Of a stretch of 64,000 nucleotides of DNA, positions 22,937 to 33,014 are shown one piece after another. The notes beneath the pieces were generated by a model. The model had not been told where the DNA came from, did no database searches, and saw nothing but the letters and a program-made list of their open reading frames with translations. This DNA is from an uncultured Lachnospiraceae bacterium (GTDB lineage Bacteria; Bacillota_A; Clostridia; Lachnospirales; Lachnospiraceae). The DNA lies in NCBI GenBank assembly GCA_902801585.1, contig CADCIU010000003.1:1-64000 (forward strand), given 5' to 3'. The position numbers and the translations under genes were made by a program. Positions within the stretch are counted from its first letter, which is position 1, and every line of letters starts with the position of its first letter.

Positions 22937-24898
22937 TCAAGTTGCGTCTTCCGGCTTTGAGGCTTCTCCACCCATATGGTCAATAAAAACCTCCGTGACG
23001 TCCTCGCCTTCCTCCAGCTTTGCCTCCTCCACTGCCGTATCGGCAAGTTCCTCGCTGTTCATCGGGATCTCTTTGGGGATGGGCTTTCTCGTCAGGATCT
23101 GCATGAACTCTTCGCCGGTGATCGTCTCACGGAAGTACAGGTACTCCGCCAGCTCGTCCATCTTGCGCTTGTTCTCCTTCAGGATCTGCAGCGCCTTTTG
23201 ATGCTGCGAGCGCACGAGCTCCACGACCTTTTTGTCGATCAGCGACTGGGTCTCTGCCGAACAGGCCAGCGATGTATCTCCGCCGAGATACTGGTTGGTC
23301 ACCGTCTCCATGGCCACCATGTCAAACTCATCGCTCATGCCGTAGCGCGTGATCATCGCGCGGGCAAGGCGCGTCGCCTGCTCTATATCGTTGGAGGCGC
23401 CGGTCGTGATACTTCCGAAGGCGACTTCCTCCGCCGCGCGGCCGCCGCACAGCGTCGCGATCTTGTTCTCCATCTCTTCCCGGCTCATCAGGTAATGGTT
23501 GCCCTCTTCCTCCACCTGCATCGTGTATCCGAGCGCGCCTGATGTGCGGGGGATGATCGTGATCTTCTGGACCGGCGCGCTGTGGGTCTGCATCGCCGCG
23601 ACCAGCGCATGACCGATCTCGTGATAAGAAACGATCAGCTTCTCCTTATCGGTCAAAATAGCGTTCTTCTTCTGGTATCCCGCAATGACGACTTCTATGC
23701 TCTCCTCAAAGTCTGCCTGCGTGGCAAATCTCCTGCCGTCGCGGACGGCCCGCAGGGCGGCCTCATTGACGATATTGGCCAGCTCGGCACCGGAGGCGCC
23801 CGCCGCCATTCTCGCTATTTTGTTAAAATCGACATCCGAGCCGTATTTGATCTTCTTGGCGTGAACTTTCAGGATATCTTCCCTGCCCTTGAGATCCGGC
23901 AGTTCCACGGGGACCCGCCTGTCGAAGCGGCCGGGTCTTGTCAGCGCGGGATCGAGCGCTTCGGGGCGGTTTGTAGCCGCCAGGATGACGACGCCGATGT
24001 TCTCCTCGAAACCGTCCATCTCCGTGAGCAGCTGGTTGAGGGTCTGTTCGCGCTCGTCGTTGCCGCCCAGGGCGGATCCGTCACGCTTTTTGCCGATCGC
24101 GTCGATCTCGTCGATGAAGACGATGCAGGGTGCCTTCTCCTTGGCCTGTTTGAAGAGGTCGCGGACTTTGGACGCGCCCATGCCTACGAACATCTCCACA
24201 AATTCCGAGCCGGACATGGAGAAGAATGGTACATTGGATTCGCCTGCGACCGCTTTGGCCAGCATGGTCTTTCCGGTTCCGGGAGGGCCAACGAGAAGAA
24301 TGCCTTTGGGCATCGTCGCGCCGATCTCCTTGTATTTGCCGGGGTTGTGCAGGTACTCCACGATCTCCTGCAGGTTTTCCTTGGCCTCCTCTTCGCCCGC
24401 CACATCCGAAAACTTAATGCCTTCCGTGGACTTGACGTAGATCTTGGCGTTGCTCTTGCCCATTCCGAACATCAGCGAGTTCGCCCCGCCCGCCTGGTCC
24501 ATCATTCTCTTGTTGAGCATGTATCCCAGCCCGGCGAAGATTCCGATCGGCAGCACCCAGGAGAGAAGGAAGGAGAGCAGCGGTGACATGGGCTGTACGA
24601 TATCACTGCCGAATTTCACATTGTGCTGGTGAAGGCGGCTGGCCAGTTCCGGATCCGTGACAGGGGCCGTCGCATAGACCTTTCCCTCCGTATCGGTGAA
24701 CAGGATCTGCGAAGAGGAGATCTGCACCTCTTTCACCTGATCGTTCTCCGTCATCGTGATGAATGTGTTGTAATCCGTCTCTGTGATCTGGGCACGCTGA
24801 AGCGAGGGCATGACCAGGCTGTTGAGCAGGATCATCACCACAATGACCAGCAGCATATATGTGATCCACTGCTTTTTCGGCTGCTTTACTTCATTCAT
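22937..24898 (-). CDS. ftsH: ATP-dependent zinc metalloprotease FtsH
   Basis: 653 residues. Two membrane helices (about 11-32 and 107-128) enclose a small external domain. The AAA module carries Walker A GPPGTGKT (204-211), Walker [13 protein letters not shown] and the second region of homology [18 protein letters not shown]. The M41 protease domain has the zinc site HEIGH, with Ile instead of the common Ala, and the third ligand Asp further on. It extracts and degrades membrane and regulatory proteins. ATG at 24898 has AAGGAAAG upstream. It is complete, with a typical acidic C-terminal tail. Confidence 0.97.
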   Translation of the reverse strand: MNEVKQPKKQWITYMLLVIVVMILLNSLVMPSLQRAQITETDYNTFITMTENDQVKEVQISSSQILFTDTEGKVYATAPVTDPELASRLHQHNVKFGSDIVQPMSPLLSFLLSWVLPIGIFAGLGYMLNKRMMDQAGGANSLMFGMGKSNAKIYVKSTEGIKFSDVAGEEEAKENLQEIVEYLHNPGKYKEIGATMPKGILLVGPPGTGKTMLAKAVAGESNVPFFSMSGSEFVEMFVGMGASKVRDLFKQAKEKAPCIVFIDEIDAIGKKRDGSALGGNDEREQTLNQLLTEMDGFEENIGVVILAATNRPEALDPALTRPGRFDRRVPVELPDLKGREDILKVHAKKIKYGSDVDFNKIARMAAGASGAELANIVNEAALRAVRDGRRFATQADFEESIEVVIAGYQKKNAILTDKEKLIVSYHEIGHALVAAMQTHSAPVQKITIIPRTSGALGYTMQVEEEGNHYLMSREEMENKIATLCGGRAAEEVAFGSITTGASNDIEQATRLARAMITRYGMSDEFDMVAMETVTNQYLGGDTSLACSAETQSLIDKKVVELVRSQHQKALQILKENKRKMDELAEYLYFRETITGEEFMQILTRKPIPKEIPMNSEELADTAVEEAKLEEGEDVTEVFIDHMGGEASKPEDAT

Positions 24899-24963
24899 AT
24901 TTCTTTCCTTTCTGCCGGGTCAATCGATTTGTGTCAAATACTGTCTGAGCTGCCTTGAATCGG

Positions 24964-27900
24964 TCAATCCCTGTCAAACTCTTTGGCCAGTACCCGGAAG
25001 AGTTCTTCCGTGTCTACCGGTTTGTTCAGGTGGCCGTCCATGCCTGCTTCCAGGCATTTTTCCTCCATATTGTCGTACGTGTCTGCCGTCAGCGCAATGA
25101 TCGGTATCTCCGCCGCGTCCGCGCAGTCGCTCTCCCTGATCGCCCTGGCAGCGGCCCGTCCGTCAAGAAGCGGCATCATCAGATCCATCAGGATCGCCTG
25201 ATAGTGGTAAGGTCCTCCCTTTTTGAACATCTCCACTGCCTCCTGCCCGTCCCTGGCCAGTTCGGAGTGGACGCCGCGCGTCTCCAGGATCTTCATGATC
25301 ACTTCCGCATTGATGGCATTGTCTTCCGCCACCAGCACGTTTTTGCCATAAAGGACCCGGTCCTCGTATGTGGTATTCGTTCTCCTGTGCAGCCGGATCT
25401 GTTCCTCCGACGCCAGGTCAAAATCCAGCACGACCGTAAATGTCGTCCCTTTTCCCTTTACACTCTCGCAGGTGATCGTTCCCTGCAGCAGGTCCACAAG
25501 GTTCTTGCATATGTACAGGCCAAGTCCCTGCCCGTCTCTGAGCGCGACTTCCTCGCGGTTCTCCTGCTCGAACGGAAGGAACATCTTCTTGCGGAAATTC
25601 TCACTGATCCCCATGCCGTTATCCGTGATCGTGTAGACATGGTGTGCCTTGCCGTGGACATAGGTGACACTGGTCACGAAATCCACGGTCCCGTCCTTCT
25701 TGGAGAACTTCACGGCGTTGCTCAGAAGATTGATGAGGATCCTCTCCACATGTTCCGTGTCCATCATGACATACCGGTCGTCACTGCCCTTGACCCTGGC
25801 CCTGTACAAAATACCGGCATTCGCCGCTTTCTGGCCGATGATCGAGTTGACTTCCTCGATGATCTGGGTCTCCCGCACAGCGGTGCTGATCGAAACGACT
25901 TTGCCCGCGTTGATCCTGCTCGTCTCGAGGACCTCGTCGATCAGGCTCATGAGGTACCTGCCCGAAGACTGTATTTTCTCCAGATTCCCCCGGGTCACCG
26001 GAGAGAGATCCTTGTCCTGCAGGCTCAGCTGGACGAGACCTATGATCGCCGTCATGGGCGTGCGCATATCGTGACTCATATGAGACAGAAACGCCTCTTT
26101 CTCGCGCCCGGTCTTCACGGCCGCGCGGAGCGCTTTGGCCATCTCGTCGATCTGCTGTCTGTCATTGACCTGCTTTGTGGTATCCACGAAGGTGATGACG
26201 AGGCCTCGCAGGCTCTTCTCCTCCTGCATCTCGATCTCCTTGACGCGGGCATCCGGAAGGGGATACTCTTTCTCCTTTTCCAGTTCCCTGTAGGGCGCGA
26301 TCCTCACCAGATAGGTCCTTCCCGTCACGGAAGCGCAGTTCTTCTCGATGGGATTCATCGTGGACAGGACCTGCCTGCACAGCGCGATCAGGTCGATGGT
26401 CGCAAAATTAAAGGCAATATATCTGAGCGACCGCCCGACATCCTGGTCGGCGACATGGAATTCCGAGGAGATGTATTCCGTATATTTCCGAATGTTCAGG
26501 TTCCGATCGACCATAATGATCCCGACCAAAGTCGAAGAGAGGAAGTTGGCCATATCGTCGTTGACCGACGCCAGTTCATTCACTTTGGACTGATACTCGG
26601 AGTTGACCGTATAGAGCTCTTCATTGACGCTCTGCAGCTCTTCATTGGAACTCTGCAGCTCCTCATTGGCCGTCAGGAGCTCTTCGTTGGCCGCCTGCAG
26701 CTCCGCGTTGACGCTCTCGAGCTCTGTCACCGTCTTTTTCAGATTGTCCTGCGCGACATGCAGTTCCTTCTCCAGGTCGGTGATCCTCTCCGCTGCGGCG
26801 GTATCGATATGATACTGCTCCATCGCGATCTCTTTGCCGCTCTCCGCCGGACGCATAAATGCCAGGACGGTCATGCCGGTATCCGACCCCAGCCTGTCCC
26901 GGATGGGCTGGGCCACCAGCGAGATCGCCTCCCTGCCTCCGTCGAGCATCACCGGGATCCCCTCATAAGCGACCCTCTCCTGCTTCTCTCTGGCCTCCTT
27001 GAGTGCCTTAGAGACCGCGATCTTGAGCTCCGGCCGCACGAGGCTGAAAATGTCCAGCGTCACCGCGCCGACAGGAAGCATAATGAACTGCTTGCTGTCG
27101 CCGTATGTATGCACCAGCTGGTTCTTCTCATCCACGAGAGCGCTCGCCGGCATGAGCATCTCGAGAATGCGCATGTCCAGTTCTCCCGCCGTATATGATA
27201 GATCCGGCTCCGTCACGCTGTGCGTCAGGCCGGCTGTTCCCATGCTGTTTTCAAGGCCCTGCATCGAATATGTGATGCGCTCGTGAGAGGGCGCTTTTCC
27301 CGACGCATTGTGCACGAATATCTTTTCATTGGCACACAGAACCCTGAAGACGTCGTCGTAATCGATCACCGACTCACTTCTTCCCAGGAAGAGATATCCT
27401 CTGTCATTGAGTGCCATGTGGAAGATCGCGAACAGATTTCTCTGCAGAACGTTCTGGAAGTAGATCAGAAGGTTCCTGCAGCTGATCAGGTCAAGTTTTC
27501 CGAAGGGAGGATCCTGAAATACATTGTGCTGCGCGAACACGATCATCTTGCGGATCTCATGGCCGACGATATAGTGATTGCCTTTGCGGCTGAAATAGCG
27601 GCTCAGTCTGTTGACAGACACATCCTCGCTGATATTGTCGTTGTATACGCCCCTGGCTGCCACAGCAATGGAATCTGCGTCCAGGTCCGTGGCGAAAATC
27701 TTGACATCCCTGCGGACGCCCAGTTCTTCCATTACCTCCGCAAATAAGATGGCAATGGAGTACGCTTCCTCACCGGTGGAGCAACCCGTCACCCAGACCC
27801 TGATCTGATAGGACGGCGACGCGTTTTTGACCATATCGTAGATCACCCGGTCCCTGAGCACGTCAAAATACTCCGGGTCCCTGAAAAAGCTGGTCACACC

Positions 27901-28734
27901 GATCAGCACTTCTTTGGCCAGAAGCCTGGCCTCATCCGGGTTATTGGACAAGTACTTCACATATTCCTGGAGATTGCGGTTGTGCGTGACCACGATGCGT
28001 CTCTCAATGCGGCGCAGGATCGTCGTCTGCTTGTAATAGGTGTAATTGACGTTGGTGACGTTCCGCAGGATCGAGAATACCTGTGCCATAAGGTCCCCGT
28101 CGCTGAGCTGCAGTTTGTTGCCCGCATCCACGGTAGAGGCCGCAATGTGCCGCATCTCCCGCGCGATGCTGTCGGGATTGAGGACCAGGTCCACCAGGCC
28201 CGTCGCTATGGCATTTCTCGGCATGCCGTCGAACTTGGCGCTCTCCGGGGACTGCACGATGATGACACCGTTCTTGTCCTTGATCGAGCGGATCCCGTTC
28301 GTGCCGTCCGACCCTGTCCCTGATAAAATGACGGCCACCGCCCGGTTCTCGTAGGCGGCTGCCAGCGAGCGGAAAAAGATGTCAATGGGATGGTTTATAT
28401 TCTTGTGATTGTACTCTCTCAGGCGCAGCACATCCGATACGATCTCCAGATTGTACTTGGGCGGGATCATATAAATATGGTTCCGCTCCACGCGCATTCC
28501 GTCCTGCACTTCCACGACCGGCATCGCCGTATCTTTCCCCAGGATATCCGCCAGAAGACTCTTGTGGTCCGGCGAGAGATGCTGGATGATGACGAACGCC
28601 ATTCCGGTATCTCCGGGCAGAAAGGTCAAAAACTGCTGCAGGGCTTCCAATCCCCCTGCCGATGCGCCGATTCCCACGACGCAGGTGGGCTGTGCCTCAT
28701 GTCCGTTCTTTTTGTGGGTTTCCTTATTGCTCAT
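24964..28734 (-). CDS. CheB-CheR-PAS-histidine kinase-receiver hybrid protein
   Basis: About 1256 residues. Order: CheB-like methylesterase (15-200; Ser25 in GIGASAGG, SGTGSDGT), CheR-like methyltransferase (about 210-480; SCRNLLIYF, ATDLDADSI), a heptad-rich coiled coil with repeated ANEELLT/SNEELQS units (about 660-720), a PAS-like domain, HisKA with His888 in SHDMRTP, HATPase_c (NAVKFS, DNGMGIS, GQGLGLYI) and a C-terminal receiver with Asp1184 in MDLMMP. This is a known fusion architecture sensing unknown signals. ATG at 28734 has GAGGGA four bases upstream; an in-frame ATG at 28770 is possible. No chemotaxis genes lie nearby, so partners are unknown. Confidence 0.92.
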   Translation of the reverse strand: MSNKETHKKNGHEAQPTCVVGIGASAGGLEALQQFLTFLPGDTGMAFVIIQHLSPDHKSLLADILGKDTAMPVVEVQDGMRVERNHIYMIPPKYNLEIVSDVLRLREYNHKNINHPIDIFFRSLAAAYENRAVAVILSGTGSDGTNGIRSIKDKNGVIIVQSPESAKFDGMPRNAIATGLVDLVLNPDSIAREMRHIAASTVDAGNKLQLSDGDLMAQVFSILRNVTNVNYTYYKQTTILRRIERRIVVTHNRNLQEYVKYLSNNPDEARLLAKEVLIGVTSFFRDPEYFDVLRDRVIYDMVKNASPSYQIRVWVTGCSTGEEAYSIAILFAEVMEELGVRRDVKIFATDLDADSIAVAARGVYNDNISEDVSVNRLSRYFSRKGNHYIVGHEIRKMIVFAQHNVFQDPPFGKLDLISCRNLLIYFQNVLQRNLFAIFHMALNDRGYLFLGRSESVIDYDDVFRVLCANEKIFVHNASGKAPSHERITYSMQGLENSMGTAGLTHSVTEPDLSYTAGELDMRILEMLMPASALVDEKNQLVHTYGDSKQFIMLPVGAVTLDIFSLVRPELKIAVSKALKEAREKQERVAYEGIPVMLDGGREAISLVAQPIRDRLGSDTGMTVLAFMRPAESGKEIAMEQYHIDTAAAERITDLEKELHVAQDNLKKTVTELESVNAELQAANEELLTANEELQSSNEELQSVNEELYTVNSEYQSKVNELASVNDDMANFLSSTLVGIIMVDRNLNIRKYTEYISSEFHVADQDVGRSLRYIAFNFATIDLIALCRQVLSTMNPIEKNCASVTGRTYLVRIAPYRELEKEKEYPLPDARVKEIEMQEEKSLRGLVITFVDTTKQVNDRQQIDEMAKALRAAVKTGREKEAFLSHMSHDMRTPMTAIIGLVQLSLQDKDLSPVTRGNLEKIQSSGRYLMSLIDEVLETSRINAGKVVSISTAVRETQIIEEVNSIIGQKAANAGILYRARVKGSDDRYVMMDTEHVERILINLLSNAVKFSKKDGTVDFVTSVTYVHGKAHHVYTITDNGMGISENFRKKMFLPFEQENREEVALRDGQGLGLYICKNLVDLLQGTITCESVKGKGTTFTVVLDFDLASEEQIRLHRRTNTTYEDRVLYGKNVLVAEDNAINAEVIMKILETRGVHSELARDGQEAVEMFKKGGPYHYQAILMDLMMPLLDGRAAARAIRESDCADAAEIPIIALTADTYDNMEEKCLEAGMDGHLNKPVDTEELFRVLAKEFDRD

Positions 28735-28864
28735 CCGATCCCTCATTCTGATCTGTGTGACATTGATCATGATTTTTCTCTGAAATCACTAAATAACATC
28801 AATACTATTCTATCTCTTTTTGGACAAAAATGATACTATGGATAAATAGAAAGGAAATGACGCC

Positions 28865-29809
28865 ATGCTTATATCCATTATCGTGCCCTGTTACAACGAG
28901 CAGGAGGCGCTCCCGATCTTTTACCGCGAGGCCTCCGCTGTCCTCTCTCAAATGGACTGTGACTACGAGCTTTTACTGATCAACGATGGGTCAAAAGACC
29001 GCACGCTGGCCATCATGAAGGAGCTGGCCGCGAGCGATCCGCATGTTTTTTATTTCTCTTTTTCAAGGAACTTCGGCAAGGAAGCGGCTATGTACGCCGG
29101 CTTCTGCAATGCGCGCGGCGATTACATCGCCGTCATGGATGCGGACCTGCAGGATCCGCCCTCCCTTTTGCCGGAGATGGTAAAGGTTCTGGCCGGCGGT
29201 GAATACGACAGCGTCGCCACAAGGCGCTCCGACCGGGCAGGCGAGCCCCCTGTCCGAAGCTGGTTCGCACGCCGTTTCTATGCGCTGATCAACCGGATCT
29301 CCGATGCCGACATTGTGGACGGTGCACGGGATTTCCGCCTGATGACGCGGGATATGAAGGATGCGATCCTATCCATGACCGAGTACAACCGCTTTTCCAA
29401 GGGTATCTTCGGCTGGGTCGGTTTCAAGACCATGTGGCTCCCCTATGAGAATGTGGAGCGCGTCGCCGGAGAGACCAAATGGAGTTTCTGGAAGCTGTTC
29501 AAATATGCGATCGATGGAATCATCAATTTCTCCCAGGCGCCGCTGAGCATCGCCTCCTGGTTCGGAATGCTGATGACGGCTTTCTCCTTCCTGTTCCTGG
29601 TCTTTATCGTCCTGCGCCGTCTGATCTTCGGGGATCCTGTTGCCGGATGGGCGTCCACGATCTGCGTGATCATCTTTATCGGAGGCCTTCAGCTCTTCTG
29701 TCTTGGCATTATCGGACAGTATCTGGCCAAGACGTATATGGAGACCAAACACAGGCCCCACTACATCGTCTCCGACACAAACGCGGAACATGCGCAGAAG
29801 ATCCGATGA
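28865..29809 (+). CDS. GtrB-like polyprenyl-phosphate glycosyltransferase (GT2)
   Basis: 314 residues. GT2/DPM1-like catalytic domain (IIVPCYNEQEALP, LLINDGSKDRT, AVMDADLQDPP with the DxD metal site) followed by two C-terminal membrane helices (about 228-250 and 262-284), the GtrB/ArnC/DPMS layout that moves a sugar from a nucleotide donor to undecaprenyl phosphate. ATG at 28865 has AAAGGAAA upstream. It stands alone, with two hairpin terminators behind it. The sugar cannot be read from sequence. Confidence 0.9.
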   Translation: MLISIIVPCYNEQEALPIFYREASAVLSQMDCDYELLLINDGSKDRTLAIMKELAASDPHVFYFSFSRNFGKEAAMYAGFCNARGDYIAVMDADLQDPPSLLPEMVKVLAGGEYDSVATRRSDRAGEPPVRSWFARRFYALINRISDADIVDGARDFRLMTRDMKDAILSMTEYNRFSKGIFGWVGFKTMWLPYENVERVAGETKWSFWKLFKYAIDGIINFSQAPLSIASWFGMLMTAFSFLFLVFIVLRRLIFGDPVAGWASTICVIIFIGGLQLFCLGIIGQYLAKTYMETKHRPHYIVSDTNAEHAQKIR

Positions 29810-29832
29810 CCGCTGTATACATAACCTGCCGC

Positions 29833-29909
29833 GCCCGCCGCAGACTTGTTCTGCGGCGGGCGGCTGATACAAAAATAAGTCCTGCCGCCGATTGGTCAGC
29901 GGCAGGACT
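29833..29909. terminator. Two consecutive hairpins between converging genes
   Basis: First hairpin: GCCCGCCGCAGA/TCTGCGGCGGGC (29833-29861), perfect 12 bp. Second: AGTCCTGCCGC/GCGGCAGGACT (29878-29909), perfect 11 bp, followed by TTTCCTGTCTTTTTATT on the plus strand. Together they separate the plus-strand transferase from the minus-strand wall protein. Confidence 0.82.
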
Positions 29910-29952
29910 TTCCTGTCTTTTTATTCGTATGCTGTTCTTTTATTCTGATCTT

Positions 29953-32910
29953 TTATTTGATCTTTCTGACCATCACACCGTTTGCGTCGAACTCGTACAC
30001 ATGCTTTGCGATCGTCACTGTGCCGGTCACCATGGCGCCCTTGGCATTCAGATAATACATCTTTCCGCCCAGATTCAGCCATCCGGTCTGCATGATCCCG
30101 TCTTTATTAAAGTGATACCGGCTGCCCGCGATGGTCAGCCACTTGTTGCGGGCATAGGAAGTATCGATCTGCTTATATTTCCATCCCTTGGCTGTGCTCA
30201 CCCACTTGGCCTTGTCGTGGCAGGTCGCGGTGCTGAGCTGTTTGTGGAAAACAGCGCCGTCCGTCTCTATGCCGGTATTGTAGATATACGCCGATCCCTT
30301 GTTGTAGTAATCGAGCACATCCGAGAGCGTATCCATCGTTCCGCACTCAAACTGGACATCCATACTGCGGAGCTTGTTCACGATCGATGCATTCATTGCC
30401 GTGGTCTTCCAGCACCAGAGGAACACCTCGTTATCCGCGCCCTTAGCCTGCGAGAGCTGCTGAAGGGCGACCGTTCCGACGCTTGCCGTCGTGATGCCGA
30501 TCCGAAGCTTGGGAGACGCTTTGTGGACGCGCTGCGCCCTTGTATCCGTCGTCTTCGAGACCGAAAAGATCATGGAAGACCTGTCGGTGATCTTGTATTT
30601 GTCGAGAATCGTCGTGGCGGCTTTGATCTGCGCCGCGTTCATCGTGGTCCCCTTGACCTCGATATATACCTCCGTGTCCGGATGGCTCTTGATCCATTTC
30701 GCCATCTGCTCCAGCGTGAGCACAGGGGTTCCCTTGTACTTCTGGCCCCACTTGATCCCGAAATCGTACTGCCCGAGCTGCTTGAGCGTCAAGGCGGAGA
30801 CGACCGGTCTCTTCGAAGGCTCCGACCCGTCCTTCATCCTCGCATACTTGACCTCGTTGTCATGGAGACAGACCGGCACGTTGTCCTTGGTAAAGAGCAG
30901 GTCGATGACCATAATGCGGTTGCCGGCCTTGTAGGCCTCGTCATAGGCGGCAATGCTCTGCTCCGGTGCGGAACCTTTCCTGCCGATATAATAGCCCAGC
31001 CGGTTCGAGGTCCCCACGTTCCTCAGGTTGGCATAGGTGATCCAGCCGACCCTGTGCCCGGCCGCGTTCACATAATACTGCTTCTTGTCGACCCAGTTCT
31101 TCGTGACCATGGCCCCGGTGTCGTCGAACCAGTAGTAATAGCCTCCGACCTTCACCCAGCCTGTCCGCATCGCGCCGTATCCGGTCACGATATTGCCGGA
31201 CCCGTTCAGAAGGTACTTCTTGCCGTTCTGTGTCAGCCAGCCTGTCTTGACATATCCGTCTTTGTCAAAATAGTAAGTCCGGTGCCCTATGGCCTTCCAC
31301 GTGTTTTTGAAGAAGGTGCCGTCCGCCTTTTTATAGCGCCAGCCCTTTTTGTCCTTCACCCAGTTCTTGGTCCCGAAGGAGACCTTTTCCGCTTTCAGGC
31401 CGTCTGCGTCCACGAAATACCGATAGCCGTCGACCCACTCGTTCCGGGCCATTTCGCCGCTCTCTTTGAGATAGCGGTTTCCGACCCAGCAGTTTGCCAG
31501 CATCCGGCCATTGTTGTCCAGATAATATCTTTTATTCTGAAAGATCATCCACCCGGTCTGCTTGACGCCAGCGGAGTAATAATACCAGCCGCCGCCTCTT
31601 AGGAACCAGCCGTTCCTGGAGGCCGACTCCAGATAGGTCGTCTGAAGATAACGGAGCGTAGGCGCTTTCACGATTGGGCCGTTCTTAAAGTGGACCGGAT
31701 CCATTGTGATTGCCTGGACCGAAGCCGTCACCGTATAAGCCGCACCGGTCAGCGACGCCTTATTCGCTTTGATCAGTGCATTGATCTGGTCTTCCAGATC
31801 CACGTAGATCTTGCCGCCTACGTTTACGCTTTTCGTATAGACATTGCCGTTGGCCGCAAGAGAGACCGTGACATTGTACTTTTTGGTATTATTGACCGCA
31901 TTCCAGCGAAGGATCGTCGTGCTGTCCCAGCGCAGATTCGTGCACTTGCCCAAAGTGACCGCGAGCGGCGAGACCTTGACGGCACACGCCTGTGTGGAAT
32001 CCCCCGCGCTCACGAGGATGACCGACTCTCCCTCCTGCCTGCCGCTGATGACCGCTTTCTGGGTGATCGTTCCGTTGATCTCCCGGGATGCGGCTTCTGC
32101 AGGCTCCGCCTGTGTGCCCTGGTTTGACGCCGTCGTCTCTTCCGCATCTTCTCCGGCGCCCTCACTTCCGGGCTCCTGCGCAGCTTCGGGCTCCGTTTCC
32201 GTCACGATGACGGGCTCCGTGACCGACTGCACCTGCGCCGCCGCGGTTTCCTGATCCTCCTGCGTCGACCATGTGATCGAATCCGCTATGGCCTGGACGG
32301 CCTCCTCACTGTCAGCCGTAAACCGGACTTCCAGCGTCAGTTCTCCGGTCTTGCCCGCATAGATCTCCATCTCGGACGCCGAGAGCGACGTCTCGATGCT
32401 GGCATCACCGACCGGTCCGTTCCCTTCCTCTGCCTTCGCCGGCTCCGAACCGTCTGCCGGATCAGTGCCTGTGCTCTCCGGATCGGTCCCGCTGCTCTCT
32501 GTGCCCTCTTTGCCGTCACCGGAAACCGCTGCTTCACTGGCGGCTTCGGCGTCTTCTTCCGCAAGGCTTTCTTCGGTCACTGCTTCGGCATCTCGCTCCT
32601 TAGCGGCATCCGTTTCCTTGCCGTCAGCACTGTTTTGATCCGTATTCTGCTCTGAATCCTGTCCCGGATCCTGTTCTGAATCCTGTTCTGTATAAAGGCT
32701 TTCGCCCGCGTTATTCTCCGAGGGTGTCTCTCCGCTTCCGGACGGATCTGCGGGGGCCTCCTCCTGCATCTGATCTTCGCTCTCAGATACAACAATATCC
32801 GTGGAAACGCTGTCTGCCTCCGAGGCAGAAACCGTCATTCCCACGGAACTTGTTATAAACGATAATGAGAGCAAAAAGGCAAGCAGTTTGATTCGCTGCC
32901 GTCTTCTCAT
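29953..32910 (-). CDS. Secreted cell-wall-binding protein with degenerate GDPD domain
   Basis: 985 residues. A signal peptide (about 1-29) is followed by a long acidic, Ser/Thr/Gln-rich region with short repeats (SEQD-type) to about residue 165, a beta-rich region, then cell-wall-binding (GW...YYF...G) repeats on both sides of a glycerophosphodiester phosphodiesterase-like domain (about 635-870). The GDPD motif AHRG is replaced: Gly643 stands where the catalytic His is expected (YIGRKGSAPE), and the Glu of ELD is lost (VIDLLFTKD), while LHDN and YIEVKG remain. Phosphodiesterase activity is therefore doubtful. ATG at 32910 has AGGAGA upstream. A choline- or glycan-binding surface role is likely. 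Confidence 0.85.
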   Translation of the reverse strand: MRRRQRIKLLAFLLSLSFITSSVGMTVSASEADSVSTDIVVSESEDQMQEEAPADPSGSGETPSENNAGESLYTEQDSEQDPGQDSEQNTDQNSADGKETDAAKERDAEAVTEESLAEEDAEAASEAAVSGDGKEGTESSGTDPESTGTDPADGSEPAKAEEGNGPVGDASIETSLSASEMEIYAGKTGELTLEVRFTADSEEAVQAIADSITWSTQEDQETAAAQVQSVTEPVIVTETEPEAAQEPGSEGAGEDAEETTASNQGTQAEPAEAASREINGTITQKAVISGRQEGESVILVSAGDSTQACAVKVSPLAVTLGKCTNLRWDSTTILRWNAVNNTKKYNVTVSLAANGNVYTKSVNVGGKIYVDLEDQINALIKANKASLTGAAYTVTASVQAITMDPVHFKNGPIVKAPTLRYLQTTYLESASRNGWFLRGGGWYYYSAGVKQTGWMIFQNKRYYLDNNGRMLANCWVGNRYLKESGEMARNEWVDGYRYFVDADGLKAEKVSFGTKNWVKDKKGWRYKKADGTFFKNTWKAIGHRTYYFDKDGYVKTGWLTQNGKKYLLNGSGNIVTGYGAMRTGWVKVGGYYYWFDDTGAMVTKNWVDKKQYYVNAAGHRVGWITYANLRNVGTSNRLGYYIGRKGSAPEQSIAAYDEAYKAGNRIMVIDLLFTKDNVPVCLHDNEVKYARMKDGSEPSKRPVVSALTLKQLGQYDFGIKWGQKYKGTPVLTLEQMAKWIKSHPDTEVYIEVKGTTMNAAQIKAATTILDKYKITDRSSMIFSVSKTTDTRAQRVHKASPKLRIGITTASVGTVALQQLSQAKGADNEVFLWCWKTTAMNASIVNKLRSMDVQFECGTMDTLSDVLDYYNKGSAYIYNTGIETDGAVFHKQLSTATCHDKAKWVSTAKGWKYKQIDTSYARNKWLTIAGSRYHFNKDGIMQTGWLNLGGKMYYLNAKGAMVTGTVTIAKHVYEFDANGVMVRKIK

Positions 32911-32985
32911 ATATTCATCTCCTGTCGTGTTTCTCCTGCTTATTCCCTCGATTTATTAAACAAGCTTAATATATACGAAACACTT

Positions 32986-33014
32986 TGTCAATAATTTGCC
33001 GGGTCGATCAGCGT
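32986..33014 (-). promoter_or_regulatory. Candidate -35 region for the GDPD-like gene
   Basis: TTGACA on the minus strand at 32986-32991 overlaps the stop of the Wzz-like gene. An AT-rich TATATATTAAGCT follows, but no hexamer at perfect 17-base spacing matches the -10 consensus well; weak call. Confidence 0.3.

Noticed and set aside
24955..27198. A 747-codon plus-strand frame opposite the CheB-CheR hybrid
   Set aside because: His/Arg-rich composition, no motif or ribosome binding site, and fully antisense to a well-defined multidomain protein.
28811..28850. Promoter TTGGAC-17-TAAATA for the GtrB-like gene
   Set aside because: It would leave only about ten bases between transcription start and the start codon, overlapping the ribosome binding site; too weak to list.
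29479..31602. A 707-codon plus-strand frame
   Set aside because: It starts inside the GtrB-like gene in another frame and runs antisense through the GDPD-like gene, crossing two strong terminators.
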